Source of the DNA: Prunella strophiata
Taxonomy: Eukaryota; Chordata; Aves; Passeriformes; Prunellidae
DNA: 64,000 bases
Reading direction: 5' to 3'
Assembly: GCA_036583965.1 (NCBI GenBank)
Contig: JAZBQD010000005.1
Location: forward strand, 979,456-1,043,455
Shown: piece by piece, positions 38,059-49,092 of the stretch
Position numbering within the stretch: the stretch's first letter is position 1
How the letters are laid out: every line of letters begins with the position of its first letter
The notes under the pieces: generated by a model
The model's input: only the letters and a program-made list of their open reading frames with translations
What the model was told of the DNA's origin: nothing
Database searches by the model: none
Made by a program: the position numbers and the translations under genes

Positions 38059-41000
38059 ATGTCCCTCTGGAACCTCGTGTCCCACATGCCACCCGAGGAG
38101 TTCAGCAGCCTCTCCACGGAGTTTCCCCGGAGCCTGCGCTGTCTCCTGGCCGAGTGGCTGGAGAACCAGCCCTGGTGAGTCCCCCAAGACCCTTCCTCCC
38201 CAGAGCAGTGCTGGGCTGGGGGGTCACACAGGGGAGGGTGGGAGATCCATGCCCATTCTCCCAACTTTTCTCCTCTCCAGGGAGTTCATCAGTGGCTCTG
38301 ATGCCTTCTGCAGCAGCATGGCCAGCAAGATGCTCTCGGACATGCTGGAGAAACTCCGCAGCGCTGCTGGCAGCGATGGGCAGCAGTGCCAGATCCTGCA
38401 GCAAGTCAGCAACATCGAGGTGTGCAGGCACCCTGGGGCTGGGTCACGCTGGGATTGCAGCCAGCTCTCAGGAAAACTTGATTATTTTGTGGTGGAAGGG
38501 CTCAATGCCTTAGGATGGTCCCTGTGTGACACCCTTTTCCAGGCTTGTGAGCAATGAGTGGACTCAGCAATTGGGTTTTTGGGGTCTTCCAGAGGACAGA
38601 GGGGGTTTGTTTGCATCCCAGGGATGTCCCAGGTTCTGCAGCCCAGTGGCCCACAGGGAGCTGCCACATCTTCCCTGAAATGGTCCCATGGAGACCCTCC
38701 TGAGCCCCCACAGCCCCACTGGCCCCCAGTTGTTGGCACCTGGGGGCTGTCTCACCAGATGTTCCCCATTTTCTGCTCGAGTGTTTGATTTCTCCTTTCT
38801 CCAGGCCGTGTGGGTCTGCATTTCCTCCTGCTGTGAGCTCTGGGTTTCATTTTTGGGGCTCTTTCTCTTATCAAGGCTGTTGGAATTGCTCTGTCCCTTT
38901 CACAAACCTCTGATCTATCCCCTCTGGCCAGTGGAGCTCAGAGTGAGCCACAGCTGAGCAGGGCTTACTCCCAGAGCCTCATTCTGGTTGAAAACTCTGC
39001 TTTTTTGGTTAACAGACCTTTTTAATATGCAGCATTTGGGAAGGGATCAGCTTTAGTCACAACTTCTGGGGAGCAGGGTGACTTTTCAAAACAAGACTGT
39101 TGCTTTTTGCTGTAGGAAACAAAGCAGATGTTTCAGCTTAGGGATTTTTTTATTAGTTAAAATGCTTGACGCAGAGCAGCCCTCCTGTGTTCCCTTCCTC
39201 CATCCCAGAACACCAAATCCTCATTTCTCCATGCCCAGCCAGGCTGCTCCCTGCTCTTAGTGCTGCTGTGGACCCCAGGATGGGCAACCACAGGTCTGGG
39301 GGTGCAGGTGGGAGCCAAACCTGGGCCTTTCATCCCCTGAATTCCACATTTTCCCTGGAAGAGCCCATGGGGGCTACCAGTGCTGCATCCAGATCCCCTC
39401 AGTGGAGCTCCCACCAGCACAGGAACCCACCAAGCACGTCATCAGCCATTCCCCCATCGTGTTTCTGCTGCTGTTTTGGGAAGTAACTAATTTGGGAAAT
39501 GCGTGAAGGCCGGAGGAGCTGGCACGGGACACTGGAGGCAGAGCCAGCAGGGGAATTCCTCTCCTTGTTTTCAGTGGAAAGCATTGATCCACCCAGGGCA
39601 GCTGGGAGAGTCTCCCCCAGGTGTCAGGCTGGAGGCTGGAAGAAATGCTCACAGGAATGGAGAATTCTTTTCAGTTTGGATTTTTATTTTTTCCTCTATT
39701 TGAAGTTGATTGTTCTACTTTTTATACAAAAAAAAAAAATGGAGTTGGAGCCGATGATCCTGACGTTCCCTCCAACTCCAGACACTCCATGATTCTCTGC
39801 ACCATTTAAAGTGGTTTTAAAGCTGGAAATCAGCTCTGTGGTGCTTGTGGAACCCCTGAATTGCCTTGGCCAGGGGTTGTGGGAAGGAGCTGGTGTGGGA
39901 GGGGGCCAGGAACGGGGGGCACGTGTCGTGTCCCCCCTACACCCCGGATTTGTGTCCCCCCAGAACACCTTCCGCAGGGACCCTCTCCGCCTGGTGGCCG
40001 TCATGAGAGCTGTCCTGGAGGGCGAGAAGGCAGCCGTGCTCAAACGGGTGGGTGCTCCCTGCCCCCCTCCCGGGCACCCCGAGGTGCAGGACCCTCCCCA
40101 GCCCCCCTGACTCCCCTCTGCTCTGCCCCAGGACCACCACCTGCCCCTCAGCTTCCACCGGCGGCAGGAGGAGCTGAAGTTCATCCTGGGGCTGCAGCGG
40201 CTGCAGCACCGAGTCCGTGAGATCCAGGCGCTCCTGGAGGAGGGGCCAGGGCGGGACGGGGCCGTGCAGAGCCCCGCGGCCCACAGGGAACTGCCCACCC
40301 TCATCCTGGAGGCTGTGAAGGAGCTGGAGGCGGCCAAACAGCAGGTCCTGAAGAGGATCCAGATTTGGAAGAGACAGCAGCAGCTGGCAGGGAATGGGGC
40401 CATCTTTGAGGAGAATCTGGCGCCGCTGCAGAAGAGGTGTGGGGGCACAGGGCAGAGCTGGGGGACTCTGAGCAACCTCCTGCTCCCTCCACCAGCCCAC
40501 AGGGCTCTGGGTGAGTGAGAGTGGGCTGCTGAGGGTCCCCCTTTCCTCAGGTGTGAGAACCTGGTCGAGGTTTACTTCCAGCTGCAGCAGCAGGTGATGG
40601 CAGCGAGCACAGAGCTGGGGCCTGAGCTGCTGCCCCGGCTCCTGGAGCGCTTCAACGAGGTGTTGTCCAGCCTGGTCAAGAGGTAAAAGGCTGGGGGGCT
40701 GTGGTGGCCAGGGGCTGAGGTGGGTCTGCAGGGCGTTGTGCCAAGTGCCATGGTGTCCCTTTGTCCCTCAGCTCCTTCCTGGTGGAGAAGCAGCCCCCAC
40801 AGGTGCTGAAGACCCAGACCAAGTTCCAGGCAAGCGTCCGGTTCCTGCTGGGCCCGCGGCTGCTGAAGGCAGCGCCCAAGCCCTACATGGTGAGGGCTGA
40901 CATGGTGACAGAGAAGCAGGCACGGGAGCTGGAGCTCAGCAACTACAGCAACACCCTCAGGTGAGCAGTGGGTGTGGGGGCAGGAGGGTTTCCCCACCAT

Positions 41001-42535
41001 CATTCCCCCCCTGACCCCTTCTTTTGCCCAGTGAGAGCACGGGGGAGATCTTGCACAACGTGGTGGCCCTGGAGACCAACCCCACCAGCGGGAACTGTTG
41101 TGCCAACTTCAAAAACGTGGTAGGTGCCACCAGCAAGGGGCTGGGCTGGGAGCTCTGTTGGGTTTTTGGGGCTCCAGAGGCTGGGGATGCTCAGCTCTCC
41201 CTCCCCAGCTGCTGAAGAAGATCAAGCGCTGCGAGCGGAAGGGCTCCGAGTCGGTGACGGAGGAGAAATGCGCTGTCCTGTTCAGCACCAACGTCACCTT
41301 GACCCCCAGCAACGTCTCCATCCACCTCCAGGTACCATGGGATGGGGCTGGATGTGCTGAGCCTTCCCCTGTGGGACACGTGTGCTGCACTGGGGCAGTG
41401 CCAGGGCAGCCACCACGCCTGGCTCAGGGCCACTCTGTGCCCCCAGGTCCTGTCTCTGCCCATTGTGGTCATCGTCCACGGGAACCAGGACAACAATGCC
41501 AAAGCCACCGTGCTGTGGGATAACGCCTTCTCTGATGTTGTGAGTGCCACGAGCTGGAGGGAAGGACCTGGAACCTGGGGCTGACTGGGCTCTGGGTGCA
41601 GGTGGGAGCAGGAGCCCACAGATGGGACATGGTGGACATCCTGTCCTGATGACCCCCTGCCTGGCCACAGGACCGGGTGCCCTTCGTGGTGGCCGAGCGG
41701 GTGCCCTGGGACAAGATGTGTGACACCCTGAACCTGAAGTTCATGGCAGAGGTGCAGACCACCAAGGGGCTCCTCAAGGAGCACTACTTCTTCCTGGCCC
41801 AGAAGATCTTCAACGACCACAGTGCCAGCCCCGAGGACTTCCAGAGCCGCCATGTCTCCTGGGCCCAGTTCAACAAGGTGACTGGGAGGGATGGCCAGGG
41901 TGAGCAGGAGCCAGCATGGCCATGGAGAGCCTCATGGCCTCTCTCTGCCTCAGGAGATCCTCCCTGGCCGGGGATTCACCTTCTGGCAGTGGTTTGATGG
42001 AGTCCTAGACCTCACCAAGAGATGCCTCAAAAGTTATTGGTCAGACAGGTGGGTGCCCCAGGGCTGGGCTTTGGGGGGTCCTGATCCCACTCTACTGCCA
42101 TGGGTGGTCCTGACCCCTGTTCCCCACCTGTCCACCCCTCCAGGCTCATCATGGGCTTCATCAGCAAGCAGTACGTGTGCAAGCTGCTGAGCATGCAGCC
42201 GGATGGAACCTTCCTGCTCCGCTTCAGCGACTCCGAGATCGGCGGCGTCACCATCGCCTACGTCATGCGGGGCAAGGACGGTGAGATGGGGTCAAGTGCT
42301 GTGCAGGGGGGGGTTCCTTGCTGCCAGGGGGTGTGGGTTCTTACAGGAACCAGCACTGGAATGCAGTGACGTGTCTCCCCTCACTCAGGCTCCAGCCAGG
42401 TGGAAAACATCCAGCCCTTCTCTGCCAAGGACCTGTCCATCCGTTCACTGGGCGACCGCATCCGGGACCTGGGGCAGCTGCGGAACCTGTACCCCAACAT
42501 CCCCAAGGACCAGGCCTTTGGGAGTCACTACAACA
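38059..42535 (+). CDS. STAT6: Signal transducer and activator of transcription 6 (3' end missing)
   Basis: STAT6 is the latent cytoplasmic factor activated by IL-4 and IL-13 receptors through JAK kinases. Coding exons: 38059-38174, 38281-38419, 39964-40047, 40132-40436, 40551-40682, 40772-40960, 41032-41119, 41209-41331, 41447-41539, 41671-41877, 41954-42048, 42144-42280 and 42389-42535. All have AG/GT borders with consistent phase, giving 618 codons. The start [14 protein letters not shown] is the usual STAT6 start. Then come the N-domain ([16 protein letters not shown]), the coiled coil ([20 protein letters not shown]), the DNA-binding domain ([54 protein letters not shown]), the linker ([20 protein letters not shown]) and SH2 ([20 protein letters not shown], with the phosphotyrosine-binding Arg). 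The frame is intact. The activating tyrosine and transactivation tail would follow HYN but fall in the 500-N gap or were not assembled. Confidence 0.97.
39742..39799 (+). mobile_element. CR1 LINE 3' tail
   Basis: gagttggagccgatgatcct followed by ttccctccaactccagacac and catgattctctg matches the extreme 3' end and octamer tail of CR1 on the plus strand. It lies in STAT6 intron 2. Only about 60 bp remain. Confidence 0.75.
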
Positions 42536-42606
42536 GTGAGTGGGGAGGGCCTGGATGGGCCCTGGGCTGCCCCTCTGCACCCCAGCAATGCTGTGGGGTG
42601 GGTTAT

Positions 42607-43106
42607 NNNNNNNNNNNNNNNNNNNNNNNNNNNNNNNNNNNNNNNNNNNNNNNNNNNNNNNNNNNNNNNNNNNNNNNNNNNNNNNNNNNNNNNNNNNNNN
42701 NNNNNNNNNNNNNNNNNNNNNNNNNNNNNNNNNNNNNNNNNNNNNNNNNNNNNNNNNNNNNNNNNNNNNNNNNNNNNNNNNNNNNNNNNNNNNNNNNNNN
42801 NNNNNNNNNNNNNNNNNNNNNNNNNNNNNNNNNNNNNNNNNNNNNNNNNNNNNNNNNNNNNNNNNNNNNNNNNNNNNNNNNNNNNNNNNNNNNNNNNNNN
42901 NNNNNNNNNNNNNNNNNNNNNNNNNNNNNNNNNNNNNNNNNNNNNNNNNNNNNNNNNNNNNNNNNNNNNNNNNNNNNNNNNNNNNNNNNNNNNNNNNNNN
43001 NNNNNNNNNNNNNNNNNNNNNNNNNNNNNNNNNNNNNNNNNNNNNNNNNNNNNNNNNNNNNNNNNNNNNNNNNNNNNNNNNNNNNNNNNNNNNNNNNNNN
43101 NNNNNN
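42607..43106. other. Assembly gap of exactly 500 N
   Basis: The round length marks a placeholder, not a measured size. The missing ends of STAT6 and STAT2 both point into it, so the true gap must be larger. Confidence 0.99.
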
Positions 43107-44345
43107 AGTGGTGTCCAAACACCTCCTGCGCTATGAATATCCGGATGGAAGGGACTCATCAGGATGAATCTCCAACTAATCCTAACCCTAACCTAAATCC
43201 CAACGTTTGAGTGGTGTCTTCAAAACCCCCTGAGCTATGGAAGTGAACCCATCACGATGATCTCCAATTCTGGTGGGTCACACGATCATTCCAAAACCTT
43301 CCCATTCCCCAATCCCAACATTTGAGTGGTGTCCAAACCCCCTGAGCTTATGGAATACCCAGAGATGGAAGGGACTCAATCAGGAATGATCTCCAACTAT
43401 CCTACACCCGAACCCGTAATCCCAACGTTTGAGTGATGTCCAAACCCCCGAGATGGAAGGGACCCATCAGGATGTTTGATTAATTCCTGGTTGGGGCTGT
43501 GGACAGCTCCACAATTCCCCTCAGATCTAATCTCAAGTTTGTAGTGGTGTCCAAATATCCAGAGATCGGAAGGGACTATCAGTAGAAATCGAGTCCAACT
43601 CCTGTTGGGCATGGAACAACCCCAAAACCTGCCCAATCCTAAACCCGCATTTGAGTGTGTCCCAAACAACCCATAGGTTGAAGGGGACCCATCAGGATGA
43701 TCTCCTTCCGACTCTGGCCAGTCACAGGACACCCCAAAATGTCCCCCCCGTCCCCAAATCCAACCCTGAGAGCACTGAGGCCCTCACAGCGTTTGTCCAA
43801 ACAGTCCCCTGGACCCCTGGAATTACAGAATATCCTGACTTGGAAGGGACCCTACATGGATCAACTGACCCCAACGTGCCGGCTCTGCACTGGACCACCC
43901 AAAATCCCACCCTGTCCCTGAGAGCCTTCTCCAAATGCTCCAAATGAGGTGGGAAGGGAGTCCCAGACCACCCCAAAAAATCCTAAATCCAACACCTGAG
44001 AAGCGTTGTCCAACCTCTTCTACCTCTTGAATCATCCAGATCTGGAAGGGACCCATCGGATCAAGTCCGCTGCTGCCTGCACAGGACACCAAAAACCTCC
44101 CCAATCCAACAGCATGCCCAACCCCCCTGCCTCCTGAATTACAGAACACCCAGAGCCAAGGACCCCACCAGTATTGCGCTGATCCCAGCTCCAGACCCCT
44201 CAACAGAGACACCCAAATCCCCAAACTCCAAAATCTCCCACCCCGAGCCTCCCTGGGAGCGTTGCCCAAACACTCCCGGGAGCTCCGGCATTCCCTGTAG
44301 AATCCTTTCCCAGCGTTCCACCGTCCCGGGGGAAGAACCTTTTCC
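43107..44345 (-). repeat. Tandem array of CR1-derived 3' ends
   Basis: The motif ggaagggac(c/t)catcagg with atctccaact recurs at about 43148, 43369, 43457, 43570, 43681, 43845 and 44046, roughly every 90-200 bp. It is separated by cccaacgtttgagtggtgtc and accccaaaacc segments. These are inverted CR1 3' regions. The right end (43800-44345) is a longer CR1 piece that reaches gaaccttttcctgatctcca. Copies carry many single-base indels. The array starts inside the gap. Confidence 0.8.
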
Positions 44346-44394
44346 TGATCTCCACCCTCCAACCCTCCCCGCCACGCTCCACCCACCCCACACA

Positions 44395-46014
44395 CCTCCT
44401 CAGCAGGTGCGTGAGCTGCTCCTGCAGCCGCTGCTCCACATGGGCGCTCTTCTCGGCCACTCAGCGGGTCCCTGGCTCGGTCACCTTTTTGTTTCCCGCC
44501 GCTTTCGCCCAAACGCCCGCAGCAGCTGCGCAGCTTGGAACAACCCCTGGCCCCAACTCCGTGAACCTGCGAGGATCGGGGGGGCCGAGGGGTCCGGCTG
44601 CATCCCCCCCGAATCCCCCCGATACCCCCCACGAGCCCTACCCCTCGGGGTCGCCAGCTGGCGCAGTTTGGTGTCGCCGGGGGCAAGCCCAGGCAACATG
44701 TCGCTGCTGCCGGGGGGGGGGTGGGGCGCCCGCCACCCTCCCAACTCCTGCTGCAGCAGCTCTTGCAATGGTCTCACTGCGCCCCCAAGAGCTGCTGCAT
44801 CTGAGCCAGCACCTCCTGGGGGGAGATGTGGCTCTCAGGTGGGCACGACCCCTCCCCAAACCAAACCAAGCCACCCCGACCCCCTCACTCCGCACCCGCC
44901 GCTGCCGGGTCCCAGGCTCTGCAGTTTGGCCTTGGAGGGATTGGAGCTCCTGTATGTACTCGGGTCTCTGTTCCTCCTTCACCTGCAGGCAGGGGAGAGG
45001 CCCAGGTTTTTGGGGGGGCCTTGGGGGGCTCCGAGCAGTGCCCACCCCGCTATCCCCCTGGCATGGGGCTCACACTGGCTGTAGTGCACCGTGTAGTCAG
45101 AAATCAAGGCATCCTGCAAATCCTCCAGGTGCCTGAAGGCTCGTTCGGCTTCCTGCGGGCACGGCGGGGGTCAGGAGGGGCCGGGGCAGCCCCCGGGGGG
45201 GCTGGGCGGGGGGTCTCGGGTTACCTGCAGGCCCGTGTGGAACTCGGCCACAGCGCCGCCGGATCTGCTGCTCCCGGCCGCTCTCCGGGTCCGGGCTGGG
45301 CACCGGGGCCGCGCCCCCCTAGGGAGGGGCACAGGGGGTGAGGGGGGCAGCGGCCGCGGGACCCCCGAGGTGTGCGGGGGGGGCACACAGCCCTGCCCTA
45401 CCTGCTCCCCCCGCCTGGCTCAGGCGCAGGATCCGCCGCTCCTCCTGCAGCAGGTTGGCCACCAGGTTGGCGAATCTCTCCGGCTTCACTTCCTCGAACT
45501 CGGCCTGCGGAGGGTTTTGGGGGGGTGGGTCAGCGAGGCGGGGAGACCCCTCCCCATTGCACCCCCCCCCCCCAGGGTGACGCGCACCTGGAGGTCCGTC
45601 GGTGGGTTTGCGCAGGTTGTGCTTTCATCAATGAATCCTCGCGGTCCTAGCCCAGGCTGCCCGGCGCTCCCCCTTACACCCAGTAGGAGTGGAATCGCAT
45701 CCGGGCGTGCGAGCAGAGCGGCTCCGCCGCCTGGCGCCTGCGCAGCGCGGGCTCATCGCGGGCACTGCCCTGCCCGCCCTGCCCGTGCCCCTCCGTGCCA
45801 ACCCCAGCCCCCGGTTCCCCCCCGCCCTGTACCAGTTCGGCTGGCCCTCGAATCCAGGGCCCCCCCCCCCCCCCCCCCCCCCCCTGGCCCAAGGATTGCC
45901 GACACGGCCATGGGCAGCGCCGAGCCCGCGTACAGCTGGCACGCTGCTCGCAGGTGGGTGTTGGCCCCCAAGCTCTGCACCTCCCCAAAAAACCTCCTGC
46001 CATGCTGTCGCCAT
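44395..46014 (-). CDS. STAT2: Signal transducer and activator of transcription 2, N-terminal half (disrupted, partial)
   Basis: STAT2 joins STAT1 and IRF9 in ISGF3, the type I interferon transcription factor. Reading leftward: MATAWQEVF, GEVQSLGANTHLRAACQLYA, GSALPMAVSAILGP and EGQPNW(TG|G), 45833-46014, match the STAT2 N-domain. Next are MRFHSY and HNLRKPTDGPP (45588-~45775) and FEEVKPERFANLVANLLQEE (45402-45504), which aligns with the family's NLLLEEKRIL. The coiled coil follows: GREQQI and AVAEFHTGLQ (45235-45319), EAERAFRHLEDLQDALISDY (45074-45152), KEEQRPEYIQELQSL (~44915-44982), EVLAQMQQLLGA and LQELLQQELGGW (~44738-44815), and AEKSAHVEQRLQEQLTHLLR (44395-~44470). The last exon ends at AG|, the same place as the STAT6 exon before SFLVEKQ. 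The frame breaks in most exons, and a 25-C run sits inside the first. DNA-binding, SH2 and tail exons are absent. Damage is probably consensus error; pseudogenisation is possible. Confidence 0.82.
45860..45884. repeat. 25-base C run inside STAT2 coding exon
   Basis: The run lies between codons for AILGP and EGQPNW in STAT2 exon 2. No STAT has such an insertion, so it is read as a consensus artefact. Confidence 0.85.
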
Positions 46015-46179
46015 GCTGCTGGGACCGATGTGTCTTATTGGCGTCCCCTTTGTTACCCTCCCTGGTGTCACTTCATTACCGTTTTACTAGCAACATCAGC
46101 CGTCGTTCCCTTTTTGCATCGCGGCAAACCCCCACTGAATGTACCTCCCTGTGCAAGCAACCAGCGTCCCGGGGTCCCC

Positions 46180-46700
46180 TCGGCTCCCTGCCCGGTCCCG
46201 GGGGTCCCTCTGCTCCTGCTCGGTTCTGGGTGCTCCCGGTGGTCCCTCTGCTCCTGCTTAATCCCGACTGCTCCTGAGGGTCCCCTGCTCTGTTCGGCAA
46301 AAAGGTGATCCCGGGGCTTTCTCTGCTCCTGTTCGGTTCTGGGTGGTACCGGGGGTCCCTCTGCTTCTGCTCGGCTCTGGGTGGTCCCGGGGGCTTCTCT
46401 GCCCCGGTTTGGTACTGGGTGGTACCGGCGGCTGCTCTGTCTCAGCCCCGGCTGCTCCCGGGGGTCCCTCTGCTCCTGCTCGGTCCCGGGTGCTCCCGGG
46501 GGTCCCTCTGCTCCTGCTCGGTCCTGGCTGCTCCCGGGGGTCCCTCTGCTCCTGCTCGGTCCTGGCTGCTCCCGGGGGTCCCTCTGCTCTGGTTCGGGGT
46601 GGTCTCGGGGGTCCCTCTGCTCCTGCTCGGTCCTGGCTGCTCTCGGGGGTCCCTCTGCTCTGGTTCTGGGTGGTCCCGGCGGTTCCTGTGCTCTGCCTCA
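46180..46700. repeat. ~38-bp GC-rich minisatellite
   Basis: Units of ggctgctcccgggggtccct plus ctgctcctgctcggtcc, about 13 copies with shortened forms, upstream of STAT2. Confidence 0.85.
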
Positions 46701-47124
46701 GCCCCGGCAGCTCCCGCTGGGGTGGTCGCGGACCGGCAGCCGCGTCCTGCGCTGGGAGCAGGGGCTGAGCCGAGGGGGGCTCCCCACCGGGGGCGGGGGG
46801 CACACGAACAGAACGCCCGCAGGAAGGCCCCCAGCACCCCTCACGCAGCTCCCCAGCCTCCTCCTCAGCGACCCCCCTGGACCGGACCCCCATGGAACCC
46901 CCGGGACGCCCCCCGTGCCCTTCCCGCAGGGATGGGTGCCCCTGAACGCCCCCCGCCCCAGCGGGACACCCCTCCAAGGGACGCTTTGTGTGCCCCAGCC
47001 GGGCTCCCCTGCCTGTGCCCCCCTCCCCCGGTCCCCCCCGGGCCTCCCCGGGCTCCAGAACCGCCCATGTCCCCCCCGGTGTCCCCCCGGGACCCCCGAC
47101 CCACCTCCGCCGGCACCGGAGCAG

Positions 47125-47310
47125 GAAGGCGGGCTGGCCACGCCCCCTCCGCGTTCTGCTCGGTGATTGGTGGAGAGCGGTATCGAAGCCACGCCCCCGA
47201 GAGCGGTCGCTTGGGGCAGGTTTGTTCATTTCCCCAGATTTACGTCACACAAAGGGGCGTGGTTGTGTGGGCGTGGTTATTTATGGGGCGGGGTCAGGGG
47301 CGGGGTCAGC
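47125..47310 (-). promoter_or_regulatory. STAT2: Candidate STAT2 promoter
   Basis: Within 150 bp on the minus strand are an inverted CCAAT box (plus gtgattggtgg), a CRE-like site (plus ttacgtcac), and several GC or CACCC boxes (ccacgcccc, gggcgtgg). It lies about 1.1 kb upstream of the STAT2 start. No clear interferon-response element was seen. Assignment is by position and composition. Confidence 0.4.
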
Positions 47311-47344
47311 GGGGACCGGGGGAGGGAACGGCGGCGGCTCGGGA

Positions 47345-48440
47345 TGGGCGGGGGGACAGGGACAGAGGGGACCGGGACAGAGGGGACCGGGACAGAGGGG
47401 ACCGGGACAGAGGGGACCGGGACTGGCCATGGGGACAGGGACAGAGCCAGGGGGACAGGGACAGAGCCATGGGGACAGGGACAGAGCCATGGGGACAGGG
47501 ACAGGGCCAGGGGGACAGGGACAGAGCCATGGGGACAGGGACAGAGCCATGGGGACAGGGACAGAGCCATGGGGACAGGGACAGAGCCATGGGGACAGGG
47601 ACAGAGCTGGGGGGACAGGGACAGAGCCAGGGGGATGGGGACAGCCTGGGGACAGGGACAGAGCCAGGGGGACAGGGACAGAGCCCGGGGGACAGGGACA
47701 GAGCCATGGGGACAGGGACAGAGCCGGGGATGGGGACAGCCTGGGGACAGGGACAGAGCCAGGGGGACAGGGACAGAGCCAGGGGGACAGGGACAGAGCC
47801 AGGGGGACAGGGACAGAGCCAGGGGGACAGGGACAGAGCCAGGGGGACAGGGACAGAGCCAGGGGGACAGGGACAGAGCCAGGGGGACAGGGACAGAGCC
47901 AGGGGGACAGGGACAGAGCCAGGGGGACAGGGACAGAGCCAGGGGGACAGGGACAGAGCCAGGGGGACAGGGACAGAGCCAGGGGGACAGGGACAGAGCC
48001 AGGGGGACAGGGACAGAGCCAGGGGGACAGGGACAGAGCCAGGGGGACAGGGACAGAGCCAGGGGGACAGGGACAGAGCCAGGGGGACAGGGACAGAGCC
48101 AGGGGGACAGGGACAGAGCCAGGGGGACAGGGACAGAGCCAGGGGGACAGGGACAGAGCCAGGGGGACAGGGACAGAGCCAGGGGGACAGGGACAGAGCC
48201 AGGGGGACAGGGACAGAGCCAGGGGGACAGGGACAGAGCCAGGGGGACAGGGACAGAGCCAGGGGGACAGGGACAGAGCCAGGGGGACAGGGACAGAGCC
48301 AGGGGGACAGGGACAGAGCCAGGGGGACAGGGACAGAGCCAGGGGGACAGGGACAGAGCCAGGGGGACAGGGACAGAGCCAGGGGGACAGGGACAGAGCC
48401 AGGGGGACAGGGACAGAGCCAGGGGGACAGGGACAGAGCC
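47345..48440. repeat. 20-bp minisatellite with 34 identical copies
   Basis: From 47761 to 48440 there are 34 perfect copies of agggggacagggacagagcc. The left part (47345-47760) has variants (ccatgggg, cctgggg, gagggg). The unit has no stop in any plus frame and none in the three minus frames read here, so six long pseudo-ORFs arise. Strong G-quadruplex potential on the plus strand. Confidence 0.98.
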
Positions 48441-48449
48441 AGGGCACTG

Positions 48450-48648
48450 CTAGAGGAGGAGGAGAGGGAGGAAGAGCAGAGCCTGGCGCATGGTGGAGGA
48501 GCTCTGGAGGTGGGAGAAGGACAGAGCCCCGTCAGACCCCCGTGCCCGCAGCCCCCCGTGCCCACCCCGTGCCCCGGCTCACCCGCTCGCCGCTGGCCCC
48601 TGCCCTGTCCGGTGACTTCGGCCAGGCCGGCCCCGTGACCCCTTTATA
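48450..48648 (-). other. Gene-start-like module: TATA, short 5' intron, signal-peptide start
   Basis: On the minus strand: a TATA box (tataaa, 48643-48648); about 30 bp on, a stretch ending in a donor gcgg|gtgagcc (edge 48583); a 79-nt intron closing with a pyrimidine tract and cctccag (exon edge 48503); and ccaccatg with the start codon at 48491. The frame reads MRQALLFLPLLLL, then TAG at 48452-48450, where the 20-bp array begins. It looks like a secreted-protein gene whose coding part is replaced or not assembled. In mammals APOF lies exactly here, between STAT2 and TIMELESS, on this strand. No APOF body sequence was found, so no symbol is given. Confidence 0.35.
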
Positions 48649-48771
48649 GCCACGGGGGTTGCGACACGTCCGGGGACAGGGACAGGGAGTGGACACGCCC
48701 TGAGGCCAGGGTGGCTCAAGCCTTCAGGCCCCCTGCAGAGCCACACACACCCAAGAAGGCCAAAAGTCACT

Positions 48772-48777
48772 TTTATT
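48772..48777 (-). terminator. TIMELESS: TIMELESS polyadenylation signal
   Basis: AATAAA on the minus strand (plus tttatt), about 315 nt beyond the TIMELESS stop codon and the only canonical hexamer close downstream. Confidence 0.7.
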
Positions 48778-49092
48778 TATTTAGGCCCTGTCTAGATTTA
48801 AAAAGTTTTAAGAAAAAAAAAAAATAACAAGCCCCAACAGTTAAGGAAAAAGAGGGAATTTGGGGTAAAACAAGGAGATGGTGACAACAGGGGAAGGGAG
48901 TGGGGGGAGGTGGAGAAATTGGTTGCTTGTGCAGCTTTTAAAAACAGCATCAAAAGGCTGCAGAAGAAAATCTGCAGAAACCCCAGAAAACCTGTAGAAA
49001 CCCCAGAAAAACTGCAGGAATCCAATAAAATCTGCAAAAAACCCAGGAAACAGCGCAAGGCCTGGGCACAGGCAGGTGGTATGGGGAGCCAC

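Noticed and set aside
43176..43192. Telomere-like cctaaccctaacc
   Set aside because: Only two units. It arises within the CR1-derived repeat (cctaatcccaac variants) and is not an interstitial telomere.
45909..45952. Plus-strand start MGSAEPAYSWHAARR followed by gtgggt
   Set aside because: The opposite strand encodes the STAT2 N-domain here, and no plus-strand continuation was found.
47167..48638. Very long open frames (up to 777 codons) on both strands over the 20-bp array
   Set aside because: They exist only because a stop-free 20-bp unit repeats. All frames are open, composition is DRARGTGTEPGG-like, and no homologous domain is present.
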